The notes under the pieces were generated by a model. That model saw only the letters and a program-made list of their open reading frames with translations. It did no database searches and was not told the DNA's origin. Both the position numbers and the translations under genes were made by a program. Shown piece by piece: positions 46,481-55,339 of a stretch of DNA of 64,000 bases (the first letter of the stretch is position 1; the number at the start of each line of letters is the position of its first letter). The stretch is from Lewinellaceae bacterium (GTDB lineage: Bacteria; Bacteroidota; Bacteroidia; Chitinophagales; Saprospiraceae): assembly GCA_016711435.1 (NCBI GenBank), contig JADJSY010000002.1:216963-280962 (forward strand), in the 5' to 3' direction.

Positions 46481-48673
46481 GCGTTGAATGCCGAACAAAA
46501 CAGGCATTGCGCTGGTGTACCCTTCATTGTTTTGGCCGTCGGTGCGCCGCAGGCGACCATGCAGGTACACGCCGAAGGTGCAGAAACGCTGGCCGGGTTC
46601 GAGCCAGCCGCCGCTTGCCGGGCTGAGTTCGAGGTCAACATAACCCGCGACATTGCCCGGTTCGTTGTTGGTGCCGGTAAACGTCAGATCGCAGGGGCCT
46701 GCCACTTTCGGATTGGCCGGACTCGGCGCATTGGTGGTGGCAAAACCGGAAGCGCCTTTGGTCATACTCACCGCGTAATCGCGCATAAAGCCGAGGCCGC
46801 CGGGCACAACAGGGCTGTTGGATTGCAGCGCCTTGAAATTTAGCCGGATTTTCGGATCATCATCTCCGGCAGGCAGCGTGAAGAGGCCGCATTCCGAAAT
46901 TTTGCTCACCCCGACCATTTCTATCTCCGGCTGAATATCCACATCGATGCCGTTGTTGAGGATAAACAGGGTAACCGTTTCCTGTGCATTGGCGACGGGA
47001 TTGTAAGCGGCATTCAGGCCGGTGATCCGAATCTCGCGCGGGCCGTTTTCCGGAAAAATACCGCTGGGTATCTGCGCTTTGATGTTGCGGTAGGCCATGA
47101 GCCAGTCGCTGCCGTCGGTTTCCACGTTCAGGTAAATCGTTTTACCATCCACGACGCCCTGGTTCACTTGTGCATTGAGCAGGAGCGCGCCGAAGAACCT
47201 CGGCAGGGTGAAGTTGATGCTCAGTTGCTGCCAGGCTGCGCCCGGACGGCGGTGTTCGAGGGTGTAGTACTTGATGACCGGGTTTTTCAGGCAACCGCGC
47301 ATCAGCAAGGTGCCGGTCCAGGCGGCGCAATCGGTAGTTGGCCCAAGGCTGTTGGTCGCCGTGATGATTCCCTGGCTGCTCAGCAGATTGCCTGCGCCGT
47401 TGCGGACGCCTGCTACCGGTGCGGCCAGCGGAATATTGCCTATTCCCTGAATGATATGCTGTCCTTCACAAACCAATGGGCGAATGCCGATTTTTTCGCG
47501 CGGCACACAGATATTGATGCGTTTCAGGGCCGGTATGTTATAATACGGAGCCGTTTCGAAGGCGGGAAATAAAGGATTTAACGGCTGCATCACTTCGGCG
47601 ATCACATCGGGCGCTTGAAAAACAAAGGCATTTTCGCCCGGCGCCAGGTCGGTCAGAATCTCGTCTACCACATCGCTGGAAGTGGCGGTGAAGCGGAAAA
47701 TATAATTGCCGAAATCGTCCGTCATGGTGGAGCCGAGTAATTGCCGGTCTCCTTCAGCGGTGTATGCGCCGCCGGATTTTTCGGCATCGGTGCGGTCATA
47801 TTCCCAGAAACGGACGCGCACATTGGCGAGGGTATCGCTGTCGCAAATACGGAACCGCGCGATGGCCGATTCTATAGCCGATTTGTATTTCAAAGCGGCT
47901 ACATCGACCGTCAGGGAAGCGGCAGGCAAAGCCGAGATGTTTTTGACCGCCTGGTAAGAAAAACTTTCGCCTTCACCGGCAGGCCTGGCCTGTTTTTTAC
48001 CGGCAGCGGCAAAATCGAGTACCTTTTCCTCCGTGCGAACGAGGAAACTTTGTTTCAGCGGTGAAGCCAGTTCACCCGGCGCAGGCACCACGATGGGTAC
48101 AAACTTCAGCGGTGGCAAGGGTTGCGGATTGAGCGATACCGGTCCGATGGGATCGGGGGGGAAGGGCAGCGGAATGCGGCGGAAAATATTGGGGTCAATT
48201 TTCACGAGGTAATCGCGCAAAATCGGGATACGCAGGGCTTCCTGCAACTGGAGCGGCGTGTCGATGACCCAGATCGGAAAACAGCGGTTGAAAATACAGG
48301 GGCCGCTGTAATCGCTGACGTGGCCGTAAATCACATGATCGTTGGCAGAAACCGGCGTGCGACAGGTGATGATAAAATCGTCAAAATCCTGGTCGTTACC
48401 GGAGTCGTTGGACTGTATGTCGAACTGGTGGAAACCGCCGGAAGTGGTGGGGAATTTCAGTTTCATCTGCGATGACTGAAAACCCGTTCCGGGGTTGTGT
48501 CGGATAGAAATTGCCCAGGACGCGCCTGTGACAAATACTTCGCCCGAATGGGTGTGTGGGTAGGTTCCGTTGCCGGAACTCGCGCCGGAAATCACAAATT
48601 CCTGTGGAAAGGAAGCGTTTTTGGCTTTAACACGCACCAACCAGGCGCCTTGCATTTTGATGGCCATTTTCAA
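46478..48673 (-). CDS. 731-residue protein with carboxypeptidase-like module, unknown function
   Basis: No signal peptide is seen (MKMAIKMQGAWLVRVKAKNA). Residues about 1-110 are beta-rich (GASSGNGTYPHTHSGEVFVT). A Pro-rich linker lies near 165-200 (PLPFPPDPIGPVSLNPQPLP). About 275-370 resembles a CarboxypepD/transthyretin-like module (FWEYDRTDAEKSGG, TDDFGNYIFRFTAT). The C-terminal third is again beta-rich (EIRITGLNAAYNPVANAQET). It is the first gene of a cluster with DUF1360 and the CCGS protein. I do not recognise the family; an extracellular structural protein exported without a classical signal is one possibility. Confidence 0.65.
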   Translation of the reverse strand: MKMAIKMQGAWLVRVKAKNASFPQEFVISGASSGNGTYPHTHSGEVFVTGASWAISIRHNPGTGFQSSQMKLKFPTTSGGFHQFDIQSNDSGNDQDFDDFIITCRTPVSANDHVIYGHVSDYSGPCIFNRCFPIWVIDTPLQLQEALRIPILRDYLVKIDPNIFRRIPLPFPPDPIGPVSLNPQPLPPLKFVPIVVPAPGELASPLKQSFLVRTEEKVLDFAAAGKKQARPAGEGESFSYQAVKNISALPAASLTVDVAALKYKSAIESAIARFRICDSDTLANVRVRFWEYDRTDAEKSGGAYTAEGDRQLLGSTMTDDFGNYIFRFTATSSDVVDEILTDLAPGENAFVFQAPDVIAEVMQPLNPLFPAFETAPYYNIPALKRINICVPREKIGIRPLVCEGQHIIQGIGNIPLAAPVAGVRNGAGNLLSSQGIITATNSLGPTTDCAAWTGTLLMRGCLKNPVIKYYTLEHRRPGAAWQQLSINFTLPRFFGALLLNAQVNQGVVDGKTIYLNVETDGSDWLMAYRNIKAQIPSGIFPENGPREIRITGLNAAYNPVANAQETVTLFILNNGIDVDIQPEIEMVGVSKISECGLFTLPAGDDDPKIRLNFKALQSNSPVVPGGLGFMRDYAVSMTKGASGFATTNAPSPANPKVAGPCDLTFTGTNNEPGNVAGYVDLELSPASGGWLEPGQRFCTFGVYLHGRLRRTDGQNNEGYTSAMPVLFGIQR

Positions 48674-49034
48674 AAAGTTTTAGGAGTGATAAAATCGGTT
48701 TCTGTTCGGAAAGACCGGATCACACCTGCTGAATGGCATTTTAACCTTGCGGGCTGTTGTTGGGGGAGGGGATTATACGTTTCACCGGTTTTCAGAACAG
48801 AGGTTGATGACCCGTGAAGACGCCACGTGAACAAAGGGAGGAGGATTTAACTAAAAGGAATGAGGGATGAGGAATGGGGGATGGGGGATGAGGCATGAAA
48901 AATAAGATACAGTCGGATTTTTTATGTATCTATGTGTTTTAAATGTTAAATCATTAAGCAAAATTATTTTAAGTTCATTGTAAACACTTGATTATCAATA
49001 CAAATAACGAATAACTGATAACGAACTAAGAACA
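48674..49034. other. Divergent intergenic region with families H and F
   Basis: Nothing recognisable in 48674-48852. Family H units (GGAATGAGGGATGAGGAATG) at about 48855-48900. Family F units (AATAACGAATAACTGATAAC) at about 48965-49034 end at the next start codon. Confidence 0.6.
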
Positions 49035-49355
49035 ATGAAACATACACTCCTGCTCGCATTGCTCCTGCTCAGCTTGGCCGCTGCCGCCCAGTCCGCAGCG
49101 CCCCGCGATTCTGCCAATATCAAAATCAATCGCTCGGGCCTGCAAATTTCAGGCGAAACAATCATTTGCCCCGGCTCGCTCACTGCACTCAAAGTGGAAG
49201 GTAAATACGCCTCCTACCTGTGGAGTACCGGCCAGCAAACACCCAACCTGACCATCTACAAACCGGGAACTTACTCGGTCACGGTTACCACGCAGGGCGG
49301 ATGTGAATTGACGGGATCGGTGACGGTGCGGTACACGACGCATCCGTGCCTGTGA
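49035..49355 (+). CDS. Small secreted PKD-like protein
   Basis: 106 residues with a signal peptide (LLALLLLSLAAAAQS). The C-terminal ~65 residues form one beta-sandwich of the kind repeated in Bacteroidota surface proteins (GETIICPGSLTALKVEGK, then YLWSTGQQTPNLTIYKPGTY and CELTGSVTVRY). A free-standing single module may be a small binding protein or a remnant of a larger adhesin. The TGA is followed by family D repeat after six bases. Confidence 0.7.
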   Translation: MKHTLLLALLLLSLAAAAQSAAPRDSANIKINRSGLQISGETIICPGSLTALKVEGKYASYLWSTGQQTPNLTIYKPGTYSVTVTTQGGCELTGSVTVRYTTHPCL

Positions 49356-49357
49356 AA

Positions 49358-49827
49358 GAGGTGAGAAGTGAGAAGTGAGAGGTGAGAGACGTCCCGTTTG
49401 GCGGAGTTTATGATTTTGGGCTTGGGTTTTTCAGGTCTGTAATCGTGAATCGTGTTTAGTGTGTGGTGTTTAGTGTTTCGGACGCTTCGCCTTTGGCATT
49501 TGCCCCCGACCCCTGAAGTGCAATGTCGTTGACTTAGCGGAGAGGTGTCATTTGCGACGCAGGAGCAAGTGACATCTCGTAGCGAGATTTACTGGAAAAC
49601 GACCGTTACGAGATGCCATCTCCTTCCTTCGTCAGGAGATGACACCTCTTCACTACGCTTAAGTCAACGACATTGCACTTCAGGGGTAGGGGGCAAATGC
49701 CAAAGGCGAAGCGCCCGAAACACTAAACACCACACACGAAACACGATTCACGGTTCCAGACCTGAAAAACCCAAGCCCAAAATCATAAACTCTGCCAAAC
49801 GGGACGTCTCTCACTTCTCACTTCTTT
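49358..49827. repeat. Family C/D composite element, 453-base inverted repeat
   Basis: The left arm (49372-49535) and right arm (49660-49824) are nearly perfect reverse complements of about 164 bases. They carry, from outside in, GAAGTGAGAGGTGAGAGACG, TTTTTCAGGTCTG, GTGTTTAGTGTGTGGTG, GCTTCGCCTTTGGCA and CTGAAGTGCAATGTCGTTG. The core is itself partly palindromic (GGAGAGGTGTCA / TGACACCTCT). It lies between convergent genes and ends inside the last codons of the hydrolase at 49811. Confidence 0.9.
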
Positions 49828-50890
49828 TAAAAAAGTCCACGTCGCGCTCTACCGCTTTTGCGCGCATCTCATTTTGCAAAAGATGGTCTTTGCCGTTGTA
49901 GGAATACAGTTCAAATAACTTTTTGAATTTGTACAATTTGGCAACCAGTGCCACCGACCAGGTAAAGGGCACGACGTCGTCTTCTTTGGCATGGTGAATA
50001 ATCAGGGGTATAGAAATATCGGACATGTAGTTGATCGGATCGCCTTCTTCTGCCGTATAGGGATACCCCAGTTTCCTGATATTTTTGTCGATGTGGCCGG
50101 CATATAATTGCATCCTGGTGGTGTCCACGAGATCGCTTTTTTCATCGTAAAACGTGCCATAAAAAAGCGCCTGTTCCCAACTATCGGCGACCACGGGCGC
50201 CCAAAGGCTGGCCGCACGGATTTTGTCGGTGGCCAGCAACATTTTAAGGCCTACGTCGCCGCCGAGGGAGTGTCCCACATAATAGACGTTTTTCAAATCC
50301 GCATTTTTTAACGTCTTCAGCGCAGCGATCAGGTTGAGCACATCAATTGCATAGTAATTGCTTGCCAGATAACCCGTCTGCGTGTATTCGTACCCTTCCG
50401 AGTTGCTGTGCCCGCGGTAGTCGGGCGTTAGTACCAGAAACCCTTTTTCGGCGTAGGCTTCCTGCAAACCCTGGTAATAATCACCTGGACGCCGGTTTTC
50501 TTTGGGATCGGGATTGATACCATATTTCGGCGGATTGGGATGATAACCGTGTCCGAAAATCAGGACAGGAAATCCTTTTTTGGGTGCTTTCGTCGTCGGC
50601 GTATTGACCAAAGTGTACACTTTCAAACCATCCGATGTGTAGGACATCAGATCAGCGCGGTATGGCGCGGCGCCTTCCATTTCCTGTTCAAAAGCAAGGT
50701 TGGATTCATACGTTCTCTGGCGCAGTCCTTCGATAGAAATAGGAGGCGCCTTTTTCCTGGACCGACCTTGTGCAATGCACGAAACCGAAGGCAGGGCCCA
50801 TAAACCCAATAGCAAGGCAGCGAACAGGTACCTGCTCAACGCAGCTTTGCCTAAAGATTTTTGTTTGATCCGATCCATGTTGGCGTTCAT
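49811..50890 (-). CDS. Secreted alpha/beta hydrolase (S9-peptidase-like fold)
   Basis: 359 residues with an N-terminal hydrophobic signal (YLFAALLLGLWALPSVS). Alpha/beta hydrolase features: VLIFGHGYHPN (oxyanion region), TPDYRGHSNSEGYEY, nucleophile Ser208 in YYVGHSLGGDVG, a probable acid in HHAKEDDVVPF and a probable His in YNGKDHLL. This is the layout of dienelactone-hydrolase/prolyl-oligopeptidase-like secreted hydrolases. The substrate is unknown. The last residues RSEK and the TGA are encoded by the family D repeat of the neighbouring palindrome. The gene for a small lipoprotein lies upstream in the same direction. Confidence 0.85.
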   Translation of the reverse strand: MNANMDRIKQKSLGKAALSRYLFAALLLGLWALPSVSCIAQGRSRKKAPPISIEGLRQRTYESNLAFEQEMEGAAPYRADLMSYTSDGLKVYTLVNTPTTKAPKKGFPVLIFGHGYHPNPPKYGINPDPKENRRPGDYYQGLQEAYAEKGFLVLTPDYRGHSNSEGYEYTQTGYLASNYYAIDVLNLIAALKTLKNADLKNVYYVGHSLGGDVGLKMLLATDKIRAASLWAPVVADSWEQALFYGTFYDEKSDLVDTTRMQLYAGHIDKNIRKLGYPYTAEEGDPINYMSDISIPLIIHHAKEDDVVPFTWSVALVAKLYKFKKLFELYSYNGKDHLLQNEMRAKAVERDVDFFKRSEK

Positions 50891-50919
50891 TTTAAGGATG
50901 CAGGCAGGGCGCCGCCCAC

Positions 50920-51252
50920 CTACTGCGCTTTTTCCCGCACATTGGAAACCCTGCCCTGATACAGCGTGGAAGCGTCGATACTCGGGTCCGGGAAATTGGG
51001 CGCAAGCGTATTCGCGCGTATTTCCGCATCAAATTCCAGTTGTTTGCCTGCTACATCATATTGAGAAGGCATGTTGTCCGGAATAATGATAATGAGAGAA
51101 TCCTGGTTGCCGCCTTTGATGGTTTGGATGCCGATGCGACTGAAACAATCCAGCAGCCGTGTTTCACCGGAGTAGGCAGGCGTTGTTTGAGGTTCTTTGG
51201 CGCAGGAAAACAGGAGGAGGCAGGCTCCGATAGAGAGCAGGAGAGACTTCAT
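50920..51252 (-). CDS. Small lipoprotein of unknown function
   Basis: 110 residues. A lipoprotein signal peptide with lipobox LLFSCAKEP places the lipid Cys at about 17. The mature part is short and beta-rich (DSLIIIIPDNMPSQYDVAGK) and ends YQGRVSNVREKAQ. No family was recognised. It lies 29 bases upstream of the secreted hydrolase, so the two may be co-transcribed. Family F repeats precede its start. Confidence 0.75.
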   Translation of the reverse strand: MKSLLLSIGACLLLFSCAKEPQTTPAYSGETRLLDCFSRIGIQTIKGGNQDSLIIIIPDNMPSQYDVAGKQLEFDAEIRANTLAPNFPDPSIDASTLYQGRVSNVREKAQ

Positions 51253-51345
51253 AGATAAGTAGTTATCCGTTATTAGTTATCAGTGTTGATAATCAAGCAT
51301 TTGTAAAGAATTTAGTCTAAACTAATTCTGCACACCTACCTAGAT
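51253..51345. repeat. Family F repeats with conserved core
   Basis: AGTTATCCGTTATTAGTTAT is followed by the core GATAATCAAGCATTTGTAAA and CTAATTCTGCACACCTAC, matching the block at about 38.25-38.33 kb in the same orientation. Confidence 0.75.
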
Positions 51346-51351
51346 CATTAG

Positions 51352-51420
51352 AGAGTGTTCAAGAAAGTGTGGCACACCTCTGCTACTAATTTAGGTGTGC
51401 CACACTTTTCTGAACACTCT
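51352..51420. repeat. Palindrome with 28-base arms (AGGTGTGCCACACTTT)
   Basis: Arms at 51352-51379 and 51393-51420 differ at two positions and enclose a 13-base loop. A solo half-copy is at 5664-5688. Confidence 0.85.
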
Positions 51421-51528
51421 CGATCATTAGATTGTACGTAATAACTACAAGACAGGAAAGAAAAGAAAAAGGTTGGTTACCCCTCCGCCAGCAACGCCTT
51501 TGCCCTGTCATTCATCGTTCATCGTTCA

Positions 51529-52471
51529 TCATTCCTTCTCCAGCCGCTCCCGCAACGCCATCGCACTCCCATAAAACAAATGCCCCGGTCGTGCCACAAT
51601 CCTGCTCAACGCCCGGTCCAGTTCCGCCGACTTACCCGGCATCTGCCGCAAGTACGTGAGGGCCATAGCCCACTCCGCCTTGTCGGCATAAGGCTGCTTG
51701 CGGGTGTTCACAATTTCCCGGAACGCGGCGATGGCGGCATCGTACTGGCCGCTTTTGAGCAAGGAGTGGGCGAGTAACTCTTTGGTTTTCAAATCTTTGG
51801 AATCCAGTTTTCCACCCGGGCGCAGTTTCGGCAGGATGTCGGAGTACTTGCCTTTTTTAAAATCCTGCAAAGCCTGGTCGTAGCCCGCAGCGCCGCTTCC
51901 GGTACTCTGGCCGGGGAAAAAAATCGCGTTCCCGGTAAAATTCATCGGCAAGGGCTGCGTAGTCGACCGTTTTTTGAACCGGTGCGGGCGGTGTGGTTTT
52001 AGGGACAGGAGCAGGCCGCTTGGAAGCATCCGTGATTACCTCCTTCGGCGTTTCGGTTTTTGGTCGGCGCTCCGGCTGCTTCGGCACGGGTGTCGTTTTC
52101 GGTGAAGAGGCCGGCGTTTCGGGTTGCACGGCGACCGGCGCTTCCACCGGCCCGGTCTGCCGGATGAGCCACCAGCCTGCGGCAAATACGACCATTGCGG
52201 CAGCGGCCCACCTGACCCATTTGAGGCGGTAGCGCCCCCCGGCGGGCGTCAACGTAGCCGGCATCTGGCGTTCCCAGGCATTCATACGGGTGCGCAAATC
52301 CCGTTCTGCGAGCAGTTCCAGGGCCTGATTCTCCTGCTTCTGGCGTTGCACGAGCGCTGTAAGTTCGGCATCCGCCGCCATGTCCGACTCGAAAGCCGCC
52401 CTGTCCTGGGGAGAAAGACGTTCCCGCAGGTAGTCCTCTATTTTATGAAAAATAATTTCGTCCGGGTGCAT
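51529..52471 (-). CDS. Anti-sigma-like membrane protein with TPR end, one frameshift
   Basis: The start ATG at 52471 (MHPDEIIFHKIEDYLRERLS) is two bases from the stop of the sigma gene. The N-terminal ~90 residues are a helical cytoplasmic domain, followed by one membrane helix (WAAAAMVVFAAGWWLI) and a Pro-rich periplasmic linker to about 180. The frame breaks in an A7 run at 51917-51923; removing one base joins ADEFYRERDFFPG to GQSTGSGAAGYDQALQDFKK. The C-terminus has tetratricopeptide-like helices (KELLAHSLLKSGQYDAAIAA). Total about 313 residues. It likely anchors and inhibits the sigma factor encoded just upstream. The indel is probably a sequencing error. Confidence 0.75.
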
Positions 52472-52473
52472 AA

Positions 52474-53079
52474 TTATTTCAGGTTGAGGAGTTCGTTCCA
52501 TTGGGGAAACTGCTCCAGTAATTCGCGGAACCGCATCCGGCAACGGTATGCTTCTTTTTTGGCAACATCGGGATTGGCGTAACGCATCGTTTGAGCAATT
52601 TCTTCCATGGAGTAATCCAATTGGTACAGGCGCAGCAATTCTCGGCAGCGCTCGCCGATCCGACCCAAGGCCGCTTCCAGCCATCCGCGGTGCTCGGCTT
52701 GCAGGATGTCAGATTCGGGACTTTCCACCAGGCCGTCATAATGATCGGGCAAAAGTTCCGTCTGACGACCCCGCTTCCGGCGCTGCGCCAGCCAGTTCCA
52801 TTTGGCAATGCCAACGAAATAGGTTGTCAGCGAACTCCGGCCCTCAAACCGGCCTTCGCGCAGGTTGCGGTCGAACAACAGAAGCGTTTCCTGAAACACG
52901 TCCAGGGCATCCTCGCGATTGCCGCCCTGATCGAGCACAAAGCGAATGACCGTTTCCCGCAGTCCCGGCTTCTGATACATCACCTGTAGCGCCGCCTCGC
53001 GTTGCGGGCCGCCGTTGCGGATGGCATTTGCCAGCGTTTCGTCCGTCCAATCGGGATGTTGCGTATTTGTGTCGGTCAT
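52474..53079 (-). CDS. ECF-type RNA polymerase sigma factor
   Basis: 201 residues. Region 2 is at about 30-100 (DQGGNREDALDVFQETLLLF, then TYFVGIAKWNWLAQRRKRG). Region 4 is at about 125-190, with LRLYQLDYSMEEIAQTMRYA and KEAYRCRMRFRELL. The next gene, two bases downstream, encodes a membrane protein with anti-sigma layout. It is divergent from a beta-barrel protein gene at 53268, whose operon may be a target; this is inferred from position only. Confidence 0.9.
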   Translation of the reverse strand: MTDTNTQHPDWTDETLANAIRNGGPQREAALQVMYQKPGLRETVIRFVLDQGGNREDALDVFQETLLLFDRNLREGRFEGRSSLTTYFVGIAKWNWLAQRRKRGRQTELLPDHYDGLVESPESDILQAEHRGWLEAALGRIGERCRELLRLYQLDYSMEEIAQTMRYANPDVAKKEAYRCRMRFRELLEQFPQWNELLNLK

Positions 53080-53267
53080 GGTGAAAAAGTAACCTCGATA
53101 GGAGTCTTAACGAAAAAATAGGAAAAAAATCTTACCCACGTTACCGTTTTCTTAAAAAATCCCGGTCGTGGTTACCTCGCCCGTTCGCAGACAACTAAGC
53201 AGCAAAAACCGGCAAATCAACCGCTGGAAACGGAAAACGTCACATCGACAAAAAAATCACTCTCGTT

Positions 53268-53993
53268 ATGAAAAAATTATTTTTGCTGCCCATTCTGTTC
53301 GCCTTTGTTACAGCTTTAACCGCACAGATCAGCGGCGTGGGCCTGCGCCCCGGTATCAGTCTTTCCACCTACAAACTCTCCCGCGACTGGAGCGATTCGT
53401 ACGACGCAAGCCTGCGACCCGGCGCCAGTGTGGCCGGATTTGTGGAAATCAACCTCGGCAACCGCTTTACCGTGCAGCCTGAAATTGCCTTCACGCAGCG
53501 CGGCGCATTTCTAAAAAGCGAAAGTAGCATATTTTGGCAAGGCCCGGAATTTGGCTACCCCTCCGACCACGACGTGATCGACTACCGCTTTAAAGAAACC
53601 CTGAATTACCTGGATATTCCGGTCATGTTCGAAAAAAACTTCGGCGGCGGCAACCTCGGCGCCTACCTGGCGCTCGGCCCCGGACTGTCCTACGGCTTCG
53701 GCGGCAAGGGCCGGGAAGAAATTACCGTAGAATTCCCTTCCGAAACCAATGCCATAGACACCCGCACCGACTTCTCCGAATACGAAATCGAAATGGGCAA
53801 GGGCCGCTACGATATGTACAAAGGTTTCGACCTCAACCTGAATGCCGGCGCCGGACTGCTCTGGATCATGGAACGGGGTGAAATCGGCCTCGATGTGCGC
53901 TACACCCACGGACTGAAATTGCTGAGCCCGGACGGACTGAAAAACCGCAACCTGCTCATCGGGCTGTCGTACATGCACTACCTCGGACAATAA
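53268..53993 (+). CDS. Outer membrane beta-barrel protein (PorT-like)
   Basis: 241 residues. Signal peptide 1-20 (LPILFAFVTALTAQ). The mature protein alternates polar and hydrophobic residues as in small porin-like barrels: GVGLRPGISLSTYKL, FTVQPEIAFTQRGAF, LNYLDIPVMFEKNF, LGAYLALGPGLSYGFG, GLLWIMERGEIGLDVRYTHG and a terminal LIGLSYMHYLG. These traits match the PorT/outer-membrane-protein-beta-barrel family of Bacteroidota. It is followed by a zinc ribbon gene 70 bases downstream. Specific role unknown. Confidence 0.85.
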   Translation: MKKLFLLPILFAFVTALTAQISGVGLRPGISLSTYKLSRDWSDSYDASLRPGASVAGFVEINLGNRFTVQPEIAFTQRGAFLKSESSIFWQGPEFGYPSDHDVIDYRFKETLNYLDIPVMFEKNFGGGNLGAYLALGPGLSYGFGGKGREEITVEFPSETNAIDTRTDFSEYEIEMGKGRYDMYKGFDLNLNAGAGLLWIMERGEIGLDVRYTHGLKLLSPDGLKNRNLLIGLSYMHYLGQ

Positions 53994-54063
53994 CCCTTCA
54001 GAGCTGAGACTTGACTTGGCACTCGTTAACTTTTCTTTTTAAAAAATTCTAAACGCACCTGCC

Positions 54064-54324
54064 ATGTCCTGCCCAAACTGTGGCCACACCGCTCACCCGG
54101 AATCGGCGCGCTGTAGCCATTGCAACTACAAACTGCCCCAAAACCTTTGTCCTCCCGCCGGACCTGCGCCGACGACCGTCGCCTGCTGGAACTGCGCGCA
54201 GGCCAACCCGCCGGACGCCGAGCGCTGCACCCACTGCAACGCGAAGGTGTCCGGTCAAGCCGGCAAGCCGCAGGCGGGAAGCCGGTTTTCATTCACCCAA
54301 CACGCTGTAAGCCATGACGAATAA
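54064..54324 (+). CDS. Double zinc ribbon protein
   Basis: 86 residues with two zinc ribbons: CPNCGH to RCSHCN at about 3-21, and CWNCAQ to RCTHCN at about 41-59. A short basic and hydrophobic tail follows. Such modules are adaptor parts of larger membrane machines and often stand first in their operon. It overlaps the next gene by 11 bases, so translation is coupled. No enzymatic role is expected. Confidence 0.82.
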   Translation: MSCPNCGHTAHPESARCSHCNYKLPQNLCPPAGPAPTTVACWNCAQANPPDAERCTHCNAKVSGQAGKPQAGSRFSFTQHAVSHDE

Positions 54325-55181
54325 AGGTATCAATCCACTCTACGTATCGGCGCTCGACGTGCTAATCGGGACCCTGGGCGTATTCATTGTGCTCAATTTC
54401 CTGCAATCCCGGCTCGTGAATGCGACACCGGCGGCAGTCCAGGCGCCCATTGCTGCGACGGCCAAAAAAACCGAAACAACACCCCAGCCGTCCAAACCCG
54501 CCAACGGCAACAACGGCTCCTGGTGGCGCCGCACGTTCGGTGCTGCGGAAAAACCTGCAACTGCTAGTCAGCCATCCAGCCCAAACACGCCCGCGCCAAA
54601 ACCCGGTAGAAACCAGCCCGCAGCCGCCTTCACCGCCGCAGGATCCGGTGGCTGTTGACCTGATGAAACAGACCCAGGGGGCCGTAGTTATCCTGTTGCA
54701 ACAAACGGACCTGGCCAAAAACTCCGTGGAAATGATGCTGCAACAAGGCAACCGGACCTGGAAACCCAGTCGCGCCAGCAAATACCAGGACGCCACGTTT
54801 GCGTACCAAAAGGGCCTGAATTACTTCTACCAGAAGGACATACAACCCGGTACCTACGACGTAATGGTGCGTATCCGAAAGGGCAGCAAAAGCGCCGTAT
54901 CACAGGCATTTTCCCTGTTCGGCAAGATTGTACCCGCCGGTCGCCGCACCCAGACGTACGCCTTCGGACGCTACGCCCTCGGGGGCAGCCAGAGCGATTG
55001 GGAAATGGCCGGACAAGTGGTCATTACCGCCAACGGCCTGGAATTCCGCCCGAGGCTGCCGAAAGCGAGCGAATCGGCGCCTGCTTCGCCGGACAGCGCA
55101 CCTGTGGCCGAACCGGCTGGCAGTCCTCAGGCCAAACCGGCACCCACGCCAAAAAAAGAAGCGGAAAGTGGGGCTGAATAA
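54314..55181 (+). CDS. Membrane-anchored protein of a channel operon, one frameshift
   Basis: A single N-terminal membrane helix (VLIGTLGVFIVLNFLQS, about 15-31) is followed by a Pro/Ala-rich linker (about 45-115) and a globular beta-rich domain (about 120-230: GAVVILLQQTDLAKNSVEMM, YDVMVRIRKGSKSAVSQAF, WEMAGQVVITANGLEF). The frame breaks at the CCC at 54602-54604; removing one C restores PKPVETSPQPPSPPQDP. The total is about 288 residues. One transmembrane helix plus periplasmic domain is reminiscent of ExbD/TolR partners of the ExbB-like channel encoded next, but the sequence is not ExbD. It overlaps the zinc ribbon gene and precedes the channel gene by 158 bases. Confidence 0.68.
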
Positions 55182-55222
55182 GTGCGAAGTCGTTAGTGCG
55201 AAGGCGAAGTTAGTGAAGAGGT
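55182..55222 (+). repeat. Family A repeat units
   Basis: GTGCGAAGTCGTTAGTGCG-type units start directly after the TAA at 55179-55181, followed by GAAGAGGTGTCA, which also occurs in the core of the palindrome at 49.5 kb. Confidence 0.6.
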
Positions 55223-55339
55223 GTCACGCTGCGAAGGAAGAGGCCATCGAAACATCTTTTACCTGTTCATCCGTTCCAGCCTCTACGGGCGCGTAAAAAC
55301 CAAACATCCCTATCACATCACATTCAAAAATCACCCACC

